DNA of 64,000 bases. Source: Segatella copri. Lineage in GTDB: Bacteria; Bacteroidota; Bacteroidia; Bacteroidales; Bacteroidaceae. A model generated the notes under the pieces. That model made no database searches. It had not been told where the DNA came from and worked only from the letters and a program-made list of their open reading frames with translations. The stretch lies in assembly GCF_019249655.2 (NCBI RefSeq), contig NZ_CP137557.1:1060501-1124500 (forward strand), written 5' to 3'. Positions 10,508 to 18,108 of the stretch are shown one piece after another; the first letter of the stretch is position 1; each line of letters opens with the position of its first letter. The position numbers and the translations under genes were made by a program.

Positions 10508-10875
10508 AAAGGACTGTAATCACCGTGGACGGAAATGGAATGTTATCCATTCCGTCCAACTTGGAGAACTTGTGGATGAGTGAGGGCGAGTTGGTGGATA
10601 TGCTTCATGTTACCGCCCCGAAACTCAACTCTGTGATACGAGCCATATATAAAGAAGGTATGTTGTTGATGTCGGAAGTCCAACAGAGGCAAGAACTTTC
10701 CAAAGGTATTTGGCAAACATTGTATGGATTCCCTATGGTTGTTGCCATTTGCTTCCGTCTCACCTCTAATGGTGCAGCGCAACTTCGTGATGCCATCTTC
10801 AAGAGGTTGTACGGAGCAAAAGAGAAAACAGCCATTGTCCTGCAACTCTACGGAGGGACAAATGCTTTTAGTTGA
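10504..10875 (+). CDS. Small integrase-linked protein of unknown function (right copy)
   Basis: 123 residues, beginning MKRTVITVDGNGMLSIPSNL and ending with a glycine-rich tail LYGGTNAFS. The start overlaps the integrase stop by four bases. It is the paralogue of 7134-7508. No known domain is recognised; a recombination accessory role is inferred from duplicated linkage to the integrase. Confidence 0.75.
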   Translation: MKRTVITVDGNGMLSIPSNLENLWMSEGELVDMLHVTAPKLNSVIRAIYKEGMLLMSEVQQRQELSKGIWQTLYGFPMVVAICFRLTSNGAAQLRDAIFKRLYGAKEKTAIVLQLYGGTNAFS

Positions 10876-11076
10876 GAATGGTCGCATCTTTGACGCTTGG
10901 ATATTCACTGTCGTATTGACTTATTGATTTACTGTCGTATAGATTTATTGATTCACAAAATTCTTGATAGGGTGATTTATATTGCACATGAAGAAAAATA
11001 TGAAATCTCATGCAAGTTTTTGATACGGTCTGCGTTTATTAGATATAAGTGTAACCCTTTAATATTGAAGAAATGT

Positions 11077-11877
11077 ATGAAAATTAAAATGATTCTTATT
11101 GCATTAACCGCTTTGCTATCTTTGGCAAGCTGCGGTGATGATGACTCTGGTATTCAACTCACACAAGACGAAATCATTGGTGACATAAATACTGGTAAAA
11201 AGATTGTGATTACCTCTCTTACCACCTATACGGAAAGTAGCAGCAAAGTTAATGTAAATGGAGCTAAAGGCAAAATATCAGCAACATCTTCCGATGAAAG
11301 TATAGCCAAAGTCTCGTGCTCAACAAATGAAGCAGAGAAAGAAATCTATGTAAGTGGTGTTTCTGTAGGAAATACCACTATCACCATAACCGATTCCGAT
11401 GGAAATACTGCTGTATTAAAGGTTGAAGTAAAAGATTGGACGGCTCTTTGGGAACTTAGTAGAACAATGTATGTGGTAGATAGAAAATGTTTTGTTGAAG
11501 GTGTTTCTTCTGAGGATTCTGCAACTATTGCAGCTGATGCCATAGAGAAAGACTCATACAATAAATATTATACAATACGTACTCGTGATTATATTCCTTT
11601 CGGCTCTTATGTAACCAAGAGACTAACCATTACAGATGATAAAGGAAATGTCCGCATGGATGGAATTCTTAAGATTCAGCCAAATGCCGATAACTCCGAA
11701 GTTTGGCATTTATTACCTATTGGTAATTATACGGAAGTCGTTTTGGCTACATTTTACTATGACCAAGAAAGTATAGTCAAAGATGTGACAGATTATTATA
11801 AAACGGCATATCCTAAGATTAAGAAAGTTGAACTACATGCCATTTATGCAGTAGAAGAATTAGAACCAGACAAGTAA
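11077..11877 (+). CDS. Lipoprotein with Ig-like (BIG2-type) domain
   Basis: The start at 11077 is chosen because it gives a clean lipoprotein signal (MKIKMILIALTALLSLASCG); the frame is open upstream but without a signal. The 266-residue product has an Ig-like segment at about 45-120 with the usual pattern SSDESIAKVS ... VSGVSVGNTTITITDSDG. It is likely a surface-exposed, outer-membrane lipoprotein. It lies directly after an integrase module and ends in a strong terminator, so it looks like cargo. Function unknown. Confidence 0.8.
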   Translation: MKIKMILIALTALLSLASCGDDDSGIQLTQDEIIGDINTGKKIVITSLTTYTESSSKVNVNGAKGKISATSSDESIAKVSCSTNEAEKEIYVSGVSVGNTTITITDSDGNTAVLKVEVKDWTALWELSRTMYVVDRKCFVEGVSSEDSATIAADAIEKDSYNKYYTIRTRDYIPFGSYVTKRLTITDDKGNVRMDGILKIQPNADNSEVWHLLPIGNYTEVVLATFYYDQESIVKDVTDYYKTAYPKIKKVELHAIYAVEELEPDK

Positions 11878-11905
11878 AAGTATAATGTAAAATTACTTTT
11901 TGTTC

Positions 11906-11950
11906 ATCCCGAGGAAAGGTTTACAAGGAAGCCTTTCTTTGGGATTTTTT
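11906..11950 (+). terminator. Intrinsic terminator after the Ig-like lipoprotein gene
   Basis: A 14-bp stem with G-T pairs (11906-11919 with 11932-11945, outer ATCCC/GGGAT) is followed by a T-run at 11945-11950. Confidence 0.8.
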
Positions 11951-11998
11951 CGTTTTATTTTATCCCGAAAGCCTACATCAAGCACCTTGATTTCCAAT

Positions 11999-12041
11999 CT
12001 TTTAACATTGCCGGTGCAAACTTCTCCATTCTGCGCAAGTT
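11999..12041 (+). repeat. Copy of the integrase-upstream sequence
   Basis: About 34 of 43 bases match 9183-9225, including CCATTCTGCG and AAGTTT. Both are in the same orientation, so they form direct repeats around the right integrase, its partner and the Ig-like lipoprotein gene. This could be an attachment site or a conserved promoter region. Confidence 0.5.
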
Positions 12042-12112
12042 TGTGTTTTGCGTTTTGATTTTCCACCCTTACCTTTGCAACTTTAATTTTATCAACTCAC
12101 AAAGGTTAGATT

Positions 12113-12343
12113 ATGAGCAAGACAAACAACAACAAACAACCTGTAGCTGTGGAAAGAAAACAGCCACAGGCAGCACCTCCGCCAAACGAGGTGTTCATCC
12201 GTGTTGGCACTACCTTGTACAAGGTGGTTGACCAACCTAACATCAGTGGTGAAAAGGTAAGAAAGCGCATTCCTTGGAACATGGAAACCTTGCGTCAGGA
12301 CTACGGCAAGGAGTTCATCAAGAAGCCTTTTTATATATCCTAA
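12113..12343 (+). CDS. Small hypothetical protein
   Basis: 76 residues with a polar Asn/Gln/Pro-rich start (MSKTNNNKQPVAVERKQPQ) and a compact end (EVFIRVGTTLYKVVDQPNI). TACCTTTG at 12071-12078 upstream is a plausible -7 element. No family is recognised. It is probably an accessory gene of one of the surrounding mobile elements. Confidence 0.55.
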   Translation: MSKTNNNKQPVAVERKQPQAAPPPNEVFIRVGTTLYKVVDQPNISGEKVRKRIPWNMETLRQDYGKEFIKKPFYIS

Positions 12344-12807
12344 CACGCTGAGCCACAGTACTCTCTTGAAAACAACAAATTCAAAACGGTACAAATTTTG
12401 AACAGGGGAAAATCTATAGTTCAAGGCACTCGGCAAAGAGAAAAAACTATGACAGGGGCAAAAAGCAATTTTAAGATTATTTATGAAAATATTTTGGGCA
12501 ATTTTGGCTGGTTGCTATCCAAAGAGCGCATTTTTGATGAAAAGTCCCACTTTCATCAGCCATAAAGAGTGAGACAATCGAAAAAGAAAAGGAGGGGTGA
12601 GAGAGCCTTGTTTGTGGCTTCTACATAGGGCGAAAATGGATGTCTTGTACCTCGGTTGTATCTCAGTCGGCATATAATGCTGAAAGACAATGCAGGTTAA
12701 TAATTCGGCGGCAATAGAATAGCGTTTGAAAGACGTATTCATTGTTTAGTAGTTTTCCTGATAAAATGTTAAATTTAGGGTAGTTAGATTAGTTTTTCTT
12801 CCAATTG
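12344..12807. other. Non-coding stretch
   Basis: No gene is seen. The only structure is a small stem GATGAAA/TTTCATC around 12535-12557. Composition is AT-rich and like the rest of the island. Confidence 0.5.
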
Positions 12808-12839
12808 TTTGGTTTTTTGGAATTGAATGCCTACCTTTG
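12808..12839 (+). promoter_or_regulatory. Bacteroidetes-type promoter
   Basis: TTTG (12808-12811) and TACCTTTG (12832-12839) are 20 bases apart. Transcription should start near 12846, just before the hairpin at 12850. Confidence 0.8.
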
Positions 12840-12849
12840 CATTGACAAA

Positions 12850-12896
12850 TCCCGCTCGCTTCCCATAAGAACAGCGTACCCAGCGGGACATTTTTT
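12850..12896 (+). terminator. Leader terminator/attenuator hairpin
   Basis: TCCCGCT (12850-12856) pairs perfectly with AGCGGGA (12882-12888) and is followed by TTTTTT (12891-12896). It lies between the promoter and the small gene at 12910, so it can stop transcription after about 50 nt or act as an attenuator. A promoter-hairpin unit of the same design is at 31733-31817. Confidence 0.75.
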
Positions 12897-12909
12897 AAAT
12901 TGTAGGTAT

Positions 12910-13077
12910 ATGAAAGTTATAAAGAACAAGACAATAGATTTTGCAACCGCAGTTCAGGCTCCCGTCATTAACGGAAATAGAGCTGCACGGACAGGTTATG
13001 TCCGTTTGGTTCGCCTTATCACTGACGAGCCTGTTCCTCAACAAACTTCATATACGGGAAAAATTGAGTTGAGGTAG
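12910..13077 (+). CDS. Small protein upstream of the retropepsin-like gene
   Basis: 55 residues from MKVIKNKTIDFATAVQAPVI to KIELR. The ATG at 12910 is preferred over earlier starts because those would lie inside the attenuator hairpin. The stop is two bases before the start of the protease gene, so the two form an operon. No known domain; it could be a partner, inhibitor or substrate of the protease (inference). Confidence 0.65.
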   Translation: MKVIKNKTIDFATAVQAPVINGNRAARTGYVRLVRLITDEPVPQQTSYTGKIELR

Positions 13078-13079
13078 GA

Positions 13080-13520
13080 ATGGCTGTATATACAAAAGAA
13101 TACGAATCCCAGCCAGAGGCTATTCTTACAAACGTCATTATCTGTCCAGCCGTAGATTTGTCGGCAAACGTGGCTGTTCCTGTTCATTGCCAAGTTGAAA
13201 ATGTATTGTGGGACACAGGAGCGACCAATACATTGATTTCACAGGAAGTTGTAAATGCTTTAGGGTTACAACCGAAGAACAAGGCTCTTATTTCGAGTGC
13301 AGGAGGTGATGTCGAATCCTGGACTTACCTTGTTCATGTTATCCTTCCAACAGGAACAGCAGAGTTGAATGTTCAGGCTCTGCTTAACGACAATTCAGAC
13401 TATGATGTGGTGATTGGCATGGATATTATAAATTCATGCGACTTCTGCTATACAAACAAAGACGGCAAAAGTACATTCTCCTTATGTCATCCAGCAAAGG
13501 AGAAAATCATTCTGAAATAA
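13080..13520 (+). CDS. Retropepsin-like aspartic protease
   Basis: 146 residues with a single aspartic protease lobe. The catalytic motif is LWDTGATNTLIS at about 41-52, and the second hydrophobic signature is YDVVIGMDII at about 105-114. A single-lobe enzyme of this kind must dimerise to be active. There is no signal peptide, so it should act in the cytoplasm. It follows a 55-residue gene behind an attenuator, and ends with a strong terminator. The physiological substrate is unknown. Confidence 0.8.
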   Translation: MAVYTKEYESQPEAILTNVIICPAVDLSANVAVPVHCQVENVLWDTGATNTLISQEVVNALGLQPKNKALISSAGGDVESWTYLVHVILPTGTAELNVQALLNDNSDYDVVIGMDIINSCDFCYTNKDGKSTFSLCHPAKEKIILK

Positions 13521-13568
13521 ACCAGCCATAGGCTTTCTTTCAAGAAAGACATGTGCGACAACAATAAT

Positions 13569-13597
13569 GACAGATGTGACATTCGCATCTGTCTTTT
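13569..13597 (+). terminator. Intrinsic terminator after the protease gene
   Basis: GACAGATG (13569-13576) pairs with CATCTGTC (13586-13593), followed by TTTT. Confidence 0.8.
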
Positions 13598-13713
13598 GCT
13601 TTTTACGCCAATAAGAGGCCATTTCCTTACACAAAATATACGAGATTTGAGCAAGAATTAGTTAATTATGGTTAAATTTAAGGTTTATACATACTTTTCC
13701 ATAACAAAATGAG

Positions 13714-13742
13714 GTTGTATTGAGATTTTCTTTGTACTTTTG
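13714..13742 (+). promoter_or_regulatory. Promoter of the UpxY-like gene
   Basis: GTTG (13714-13717) and TACTTTTG (13735-13742) are 17 bases apart. It implies an untranslated leader of nearly 500 nt before the antiterminator gene. Confidence 0.6.
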
Positions 13743-14234
13743 CAGCGGACTATTATCGCCATGTTTATAGCCATTGAGGTTAGACGTGTTCTTTCGTGAT
13801 GGCATACAAGGCAGCCTACGCCGTGCTGAGTATGGCGGAGTCATAATGACAAAGCGGTACAAAGCGGGCATTGGGTGGGAAAGATAGTCCAGACATAATG
13901 AAGGCGTTTACTAACGCTCTGTTTAAGACAGTCTGTAATCTAGCAAATTAACAGTTATCATAGTCTTGAGCAAAGCCAACGGTAGATGTCCCGGGTGTGA
14001 TAATATCGCTCCTGCGGAGACCTGTAAGCACGGATTGTACCTTTTCGGGCACAACAATTGTTTATTATGGTCTCCTAATGGAAATGATTATTCATATCGG
14101 CGTGGGCTCTGACGTTGTCTGTTCAACTATGATAGGCAATTGCTAGAGCCTCAGACTGTGGAATAGACAACAGACGTTTCCACGCTCTTTTTATGTCTAT
14201 ATTGCTATTAACGAGCAACGACATATAAGCCGAT
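13743..14234 (+). other. Long structured leader of the antiterminator gene
   Basis: No gene of normal size is seen. Two very short frames overlap at an ATAATGA near 13845, encoding MAYKAAYAVLSMAES and MTKRYKAGIGWER; they may be leader peptides, without firm support. A large hairpin with GCGTGG (14100-14105) pairing CCACGC (14180-14185), inner GTCTGTT/AACAGAC, followed by TCTTTTT, can terminate transcription at about 14192. A leader of this kind suits a NusG-like antiterminator acting on its own operon. Confidence 0.55.
14100..14192 (+). terminator. Conditional terminator in the UpxY leader
   Basis: Outer stem 14100-14105 with 14180-14185, inner stem 14117-14123 with 14169-14175, T-rich tail 14186-14192. 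It lies 42 bases before the start codon, so read-through is needed for expression. Confidence 0.55.
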
Positions 14235-14915
14235 ATGAACGCATTGCTTAATGCGCATACCAAACGAGGTTGCGATTCACCTCCTCACATTGGATTTGCC
14301 TCCAATGTCTCCCCCGAAGCCCAAAGCTCACAAACAGGGGTGTCCTCGGAATATGTCCAGCAGGAAGGTTACAACTGGTTTGTTCTTCGTGCTACTTATA
14401 ACAGGGTAAATGCAGCCGTAGAGAAAGCAAAGAAGAATGATATTAAGACATACGTGCCGATGCACTATGTACTAAAAGTGATTGCTGGGAAGAAGAAGCG
14501 AATACAACAGCCTCTTCTTCCCAACTTTCTTTTTATATACGCCACAAGGGAACAATCAGACAGTTTTGTGAAAAAGACAGTTGATGCCCCAATCTCTTTT
14601 ATAAAATATTATTTGGATAAGACGCTTCCTCCAGAGGCAAACGGTAAAAATCCTCCGCTTATTATACCATACAATGCAATGATAAATTTTATCAAAGCAA
14701 CAAGTACTGATAGTGAGCATGTACGCATTGTTACAGCGGAACAGTGTCACTATAAAAGTGGAGATAAAGTACGAGTAATAGCTGGTGACTTCAAGGGAGT
14801 GGTTGGAAAAGTTGCCAGAATAGCAGGACAACAAAGAATTGTTGTTGAGATCTCGGGATTGTGCCTTGTCGCTACTGCGTATATTCCTACTGATTTTATT
14901 GAGATTGTCAAATAA
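14235..14915 (+). CDS. UpxY-family (NusG-like) transcription antiterminator
   Basis: 226 residues. The NusG N-terminal fold begins at NWFVLRATYNRVNAAVEKAKKN (about 46) and continues through LPNFLFIYATREQ. The C-terminal KOW-like part is KSGDKVRVIAGDFKGVVGKVARI near 175-200. UpxY proteins accompany RNA polymerase and allow read-through of terminators in capsule operons. Here the next gene is erm(F), not polysaccharide genes, which suggests erm(F) was placed into the operon. Its 5' leader contains a conditional terminator. Confidence 0.88.
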   Translation: MNALLNAHTKRGCDSPPHIGFASNVSPEAQSSQTGVSSEYVQQEGYNWFVLRATYNRVNAAVEKAKKNDIKTYVPMHYVLKVIAGKKKRIQQPLLPNFLFIYATREQSDSFVKKTVDAPISFIKYYLDKTLPPEANGKNPPLIIPYNAMINFIKATSTDSEHVRIVTAEQCHYKSGDKVRVIAGDFKGVVGKVARIAGQQRIVVEISGLCLVATAYIPTDFIEIVK

Positions 14916-14954
14916 TGCCGAAAGGCATATTGTTTAATTTAAATTTTTTATTTT

Positions 14955-15758
14955 ATGAAGACAAAAAAGAAATTGCCCGTTCGTTTTACGGGTCAGCACT
15001 TTACTATTGATAAAGTGCTAATAAAAGATGCAATAAGACAAGCAAATATAAGTAATCAGGATACGGTTTTAGATATTGGGGCAGGCAAGGGGTTTCTTAC
15101 TGTTCATTTATTAAAAATCGCCAACAATGTTGTTGCTATTGAAAACGACACAGCTTTGGTTGAACATTTACGAAAATTATTTTCTGATGCCCGAAATGTT
15201 CAAGTTGTCGGTTGTGATTTTAGGAATTTTGCAGTTCCGAAATTTCCTTTCAAAGTGGTGTCAAATATTCCTTATGGCATTACTTCCGATATTTTCAAAA
15301 TCCTGATGTTTGAGAGTCTTGGAAATTTTCTGGGAGGTTCCATTGTCCTTCAATTAGAACCTACACAAAAGTTATTTTCGAGGAAGCTTTACAATCCATA
15401 TACCGTTTTCTATCATACTTTTTTTGATTTGAAACTTGTCTATGAGGTAGGTCCTGAAAGTTTCTTGCCACCGCCAACTGTCAAATCAGCCCTGTTAAAC
15501 ATTAAAAGAAAACACTTATTTTTTGATTTTAAGTTTAAAGCCAAATACTTAGCATTTATTTCCTGTCTGTTAGAGAAACCTGATTTATCTGTAAAAACAG
15601 CTTTAAAGTCGATTTTCAGGAAAAGTCAGGTCAGGTCAATTTCGGAAAAATTCGGTTTAAACCTTAATGCTCAAATTGTTTGTTTGTCTCCAAGTCAATG
15701 GTTAAACTGTTTTTTGGAAATGCTGGAAGTTGTCCCTGAAAAATTTCATCCTTCGTAG
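14955..15758 (+). CDS. ermF: 23S rRNA adenine-N6-methyltransferase Erm(F)
   Basis: The product dimethylates an adenine of 23S rRNA, giving macrolide-lincosamide-streptogramin B resistance. SAM motif I is DIGAGKGF at about 41-48 and the catalytic NIPYG motif follows at about 103. The sequence matches Erm(F) as I know it nearly throughout, but begins MKTKKKLPV instead of MTKKKLPV, one codon longer, as if the 5' end was joined to new upstream DNA. It lies 39 bases after the antiterminator gene and has no obvious promoter of its own. Confidence 0.95.
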   Translation: MKTKKKLPVRFTGQHFTIDKVLIKDAIRQANISNQDTVLDIGAGKGFLTVHLLKIANNVVAIENDTALVEHLRKLFSDARNVQVVGCDFRNFAVPKFPFKVVSNIPYGITSDIFKILMFESLGNFLGGSIVLQLEPTQKLFSRKLYNPYTVFYHTFFDLKLVYEVGPESFLPPPTVKSALLNIKRKHLFFDFKFKAKYLAFISCLLEKPDLSVKTALKSIFRKSQVRSISEKFGLNLNAQIVCLSPSQWLNCFLEMLEVVPEKFHPS

Positions 15759-16082
15759 TTCAAAGTCGGGTGGTTGTCAAGATGATTTTTTTGGTTTGGT
15801 GTCGTCTTTTTTTAAGCTGCCGCATAACGGCTGGCAAATTGGCGATGGAGCCGACTTTTAGCACAAATGTTGAATAGAATTACTAATCTTCAACATTGCA
15901 CAAAAGTTCAACCTCAAATCCGCAACCGCCCTCATAAGATGACACAGAGGTCAAAAAGGTAGCGACACTGTGGCAAAAGAGGGTGCAACGCAGCAAAAAT
16001 CGCCACAAAGACGCATTAAATCCCCTTACCCCACCATGCGACTTGAGGCAATACGCAAAATCACGACCATAAGTTGTCGGTG
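15759..16082. other. Non-coding stretch between erm(F) and the transposase
   Basis: No gene is seen. T-runs at 15787 and 15810 may help to end the erm(F) transcript. Part of this segment must be the left end of the IS1380-type element, but I could not identify its inverted repeat. Confidence 0.5.
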
Positions 16083-17369
16083 TCATCCAAAGTCATTCTG
16101 GAACACATCAGCATAAGCGTTGTTGCATGAATAGATATTCAGCACATACTGCCTTGATGTCCTGACCCATTTGGCTGGCACAGAGATGAACTTGAAGACA
16201 AACGCCTTGATGCGGCTTGTTGCTTTGAGTCCGAACCTCTTCACGTCAAGCCTCGCCATGATGAATTTATAGAAGTTGCGTATGAGTGCCGTAAGCAGAA
16301 GAAACACCGTGTTTTCTCCCATGAAGGATTTTGGAAGCCTGTTCCAGCCGAATCCGTTATTCATTTCATCGAAGATGCGTTCCTTCCCTCCACGGAGGTT
16401 ATAGAATTTGACAATCTCTTTCTCGGAAGACTCGTAGTCATTTGTAAGGATGCAGCGGTAGGTGTATTCGCCTTCCCACAGGTCAATCTCACCGTCAATT
16501 CGCTTCTGCCTTTGGATTACAAGACGGTATGCCCTCCCTTTCCATTTCTCAACAAGAATGGAGTTCAGTTCAAACTCAATGCCGCCCAGTTCCTCTCTCT
16601 TCCACCCTCTGAGTGCAAAGATGTCATCGTAGAGCGAACCGCAGCGGTTGGCGCGGATATAGAAAGTCATGCAATGCTTTCCGACCTCTTCCACAATTTC
16701 CTCTGAGCAGGATCCGCAATCTGCCCTGAAACGATTGACTGTCAATCCTTTCTGTTCAATCCTCTCAAAGAATCTCCTCAACGTGTCCTTCTGGTGGAAA
16801 CGAACGTTAGTGTTGCCGTCGCTGTTCTCTATGCCGACAATCATGTCGCCAATGACAGCCACACCTGGACGGTACCCGAGAAACTTCTTGTATGTGGGTT
16901 TCGCATCAAACTTCTCAGCCTCTATGAACTGGTGGTCGAAGTCAACGTCATACCCCTCGCCCTCTTTCAGCTGCCCTGTGGACAATAGGCAATTGAGGAG
17001 CAGTGTATTCAGCATGTCTGCCGTGTTGAAGTCGTAGGTCTTGCCAGTGTCGGATGTGTAGGAAATGTTATCCTGGGTCAGTTCCTTTATGGCTCTGAGA
17101 ATCGTGTCGGCACTGCATGTGCGAAGTGTCGGATGAAGCGAGAGGTGATACATCAGATGAGTGGTGACATCCTCTATGCATGAGCCGCCACAGAAATAAA
17201 CGCTCATAAGCGAACGGATGATTTCGCTGTATTGATAACCATACAGCCTACATCTCATACCGAGGGTTGAGTCGATTACAGATGAGAGATTGGAGTCAAA
17301 TTGCTCCATTATTGAAAAAATTCCTCCAAAAGGAGAGAGTTTCTCAGATTTTATTGCTACCTTTGCCAT
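16083..17369 (-). CDS. IS1380-family transposase
   Basis: 428 residues, DDE-type. Recognisable parts are the N-terminal GGIFSIMEQFDSNLSSVIDSTLG, the region DVDFDHQFIEAEKFDAKPTYK with the first Asp, FRADCGSCSEEIVEEV with the second, and NLRGGKERIFDEMNNGFGWNRLP with the Glu region near 330. The family includes elements that activate resistance genes in Bacteroides. The gene is intact and opposes erm(F). Exact element ends are not resolved. Confidence 0.92.
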   Translation of the reverse strand: MAKVAIKSEKLSPFGGIFSIMEQFDSNLSSVIDSTLGMRCRLYGYQYSEIIRSLMSVYFCGGSCIEDVTTHLMYHLSLHPTLRTCSADTILRAIKELTQDNISYTSDTGKTYDFNTADMLNTLLLNCLLSTGQLKEGEGYDVDFDHQFIEAEKFDAKPTYKKFLGYRPGVAVIGDMIVGIENSDGNTNVRFHQKDTLRRFFERIEQKGLTVNRFRADCGSCSEEIVEEVGKHCMTFYIRANRCGSLYDDIFALRGWKREELGGIEFELNSILVEKWKGRAYRLVIQRQKRIDGEIDLWEGEYTYRCILTNDYESSEKEIVKFYNLRGGKERIFDEMNNGFGWNRLPKSFMGENTVFLLLTALIRNFYKFIMARLDVKRFGLKATSRIKAFVFKFISVPAKWVRTSRQYVLNIYSCNNAYADVFQNDFG

Positions 17370-17438
17370 GTCTGTCGGGTTTGATACATATTTTGATTTG
17401 CAACACTAAGATAGGTGAAAAATCTGACATGGCAAAAT

Positions 17439-17463
17439 CCTGAGCAACTTTTTGTTGCTCAGG
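17439..17463. repeat. Perfect 10-bp inverted repeat with T5 loop
   Basis: CCTGAGCAAC and GTTGCTCAGG enclose TTTTT. It lies just upstream of the transposase start and could be the element end or a hairpin blocking read-in transcription. Confidence 0.6.
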
Positions 17464-17488
17464 TACTTATAAAATAAGTTAAACTAAA

Positions 17489-17851
17489 ATGCTGCGGAAT
17501 TTAGGATATCTTGAAGAAGAACGTAATGAACAAATTAGAAAAGAAAATGAGAGACGATTCCAACAAGAGCAACAAAGGATAAACAATCAACGTCTTCATG
17601 AGATTAATGAACGTAATCGCATTGCTTTAGAACGGGAAAATGCGAGGAGAAGAGCAGAGGAAAAAAGAAAAGCGGAACAAAAGCGAAAAGAAACCAGTCG
17701 CACAAACACAAATGTTCCTCCGTCGCAACCGAAGAATAATCGTTGGTCAATAGGCTCTAATCCAACTCTTCTTCCACGAGCAACCTCATCAAAAACAGCA
17801 ACTACAAAAACAAACTCATCTAATAAAACCGATGGAAAAGAGGGAAAGTAA
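17489..17851 (+). CDS. Charged coiled-coil protein, hypothetical
   Basis: 120 residues. The first 70 are almost all Glu, Arg, Lys, Gln and Asn in a heptad-like pattern (EERNEQIRKENERRFQQEQQ), the rest a Ser/Thr/Asn-rich tail. It may be the remaining C-terminal part of a larger mobilisation protein cut by the transposase element upstream, or a short real gene. A terminator follows at 17879. No family recognised. Confidence 0.5.
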   Translation: MLRNLGYLEEERNEQIRKENERRFQQEQQRINNQRLHEINERNRIALERENARRRAEEKRKAEQKRKETSRTNTNVPPSQPKNNRWSIGSNPTLLPRATSSKTATTKTNSSNKTDGKEGK

Positions 17852-17878
17852 GTAATCTTATTGCAAAATGAATTGTAT

Positions 17879-17914
17879 ATGCAGTCAATCGCCAGTCGGT
17901 TGGCTGCATTTTTT
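17879..17914 (+). terminator. Intrinsic terminator
   Basis: ATGCAG (17879-17884) with inner CAA pairs with TTG and CTGCAT (17904-17909), followed by six T residues. It separates the coiled-coil gene from the convergent mobilisation operon. Confidence 0.75.
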
Positions 17915-17931
17915 CTGTGTGCAAGGATGGT

Positions 17932-18087
17932 CTATTCGCCACCGATGGAGGGGCGGTTAGCACCGCTCGCCTCCAGATAGTCGTTTACTGCGTCACGCAT
18001 GGTGAACTCTCTCATGCCTGTCTTTGCCCAGTAGATAAGGGCATCAACAGCGGCTTTTCTTGCCTTGCTGTATTCGTTGTCTGTCAT
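17932..18087 (-). CDS. Small protein at the end of the mobilisation operon
   Basis: 51 residues, MTDNEYSKARKAAVDALIYW ... YLEASGANRPSIGGE. It starts 21 bases after the stop of the coiled-coil membrane protein gene, same strand, so it is the last gene of the operon. Codon usage matches its neighbours. No family recognised. Confidence 0.6.
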   Translation of the reverse strand: MTDNEYSKARKAAVDALIYWAKTGMREFTMRDAVNDYLEASGANRPSIGGE

Positions 18088-18108
18088 GATTCTGATGTTT
18101 TGAGTTTT

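Larger units (their letters stand above)
7134..10875. repeat. 3.7-kb imperfect palindrome made of two integrase modules
   Basis: Two copies of integrase plus small gene face outward from a centre near 9003. The 555-bp spacer is itself an inverted repeat: the stretch running down from 8990 mirrors 9015 upward, with shared blocks such as CACTTGAAACTC/GAGTTTCAAGTG and GCTTTTTTAG/CTAAAAAAGC. Only about 20 bases at the centre are unpaired. The arms differ by scattered substitutions, so the duplication is not recent. Confidence 0.85.

Noticed and set aside
15820..15860. Integron attC-like sequence after erm(F) (GCATAACGGCTGGC)
   Set aside because: No paired core sites or integrase of that type were found, and the match is short.
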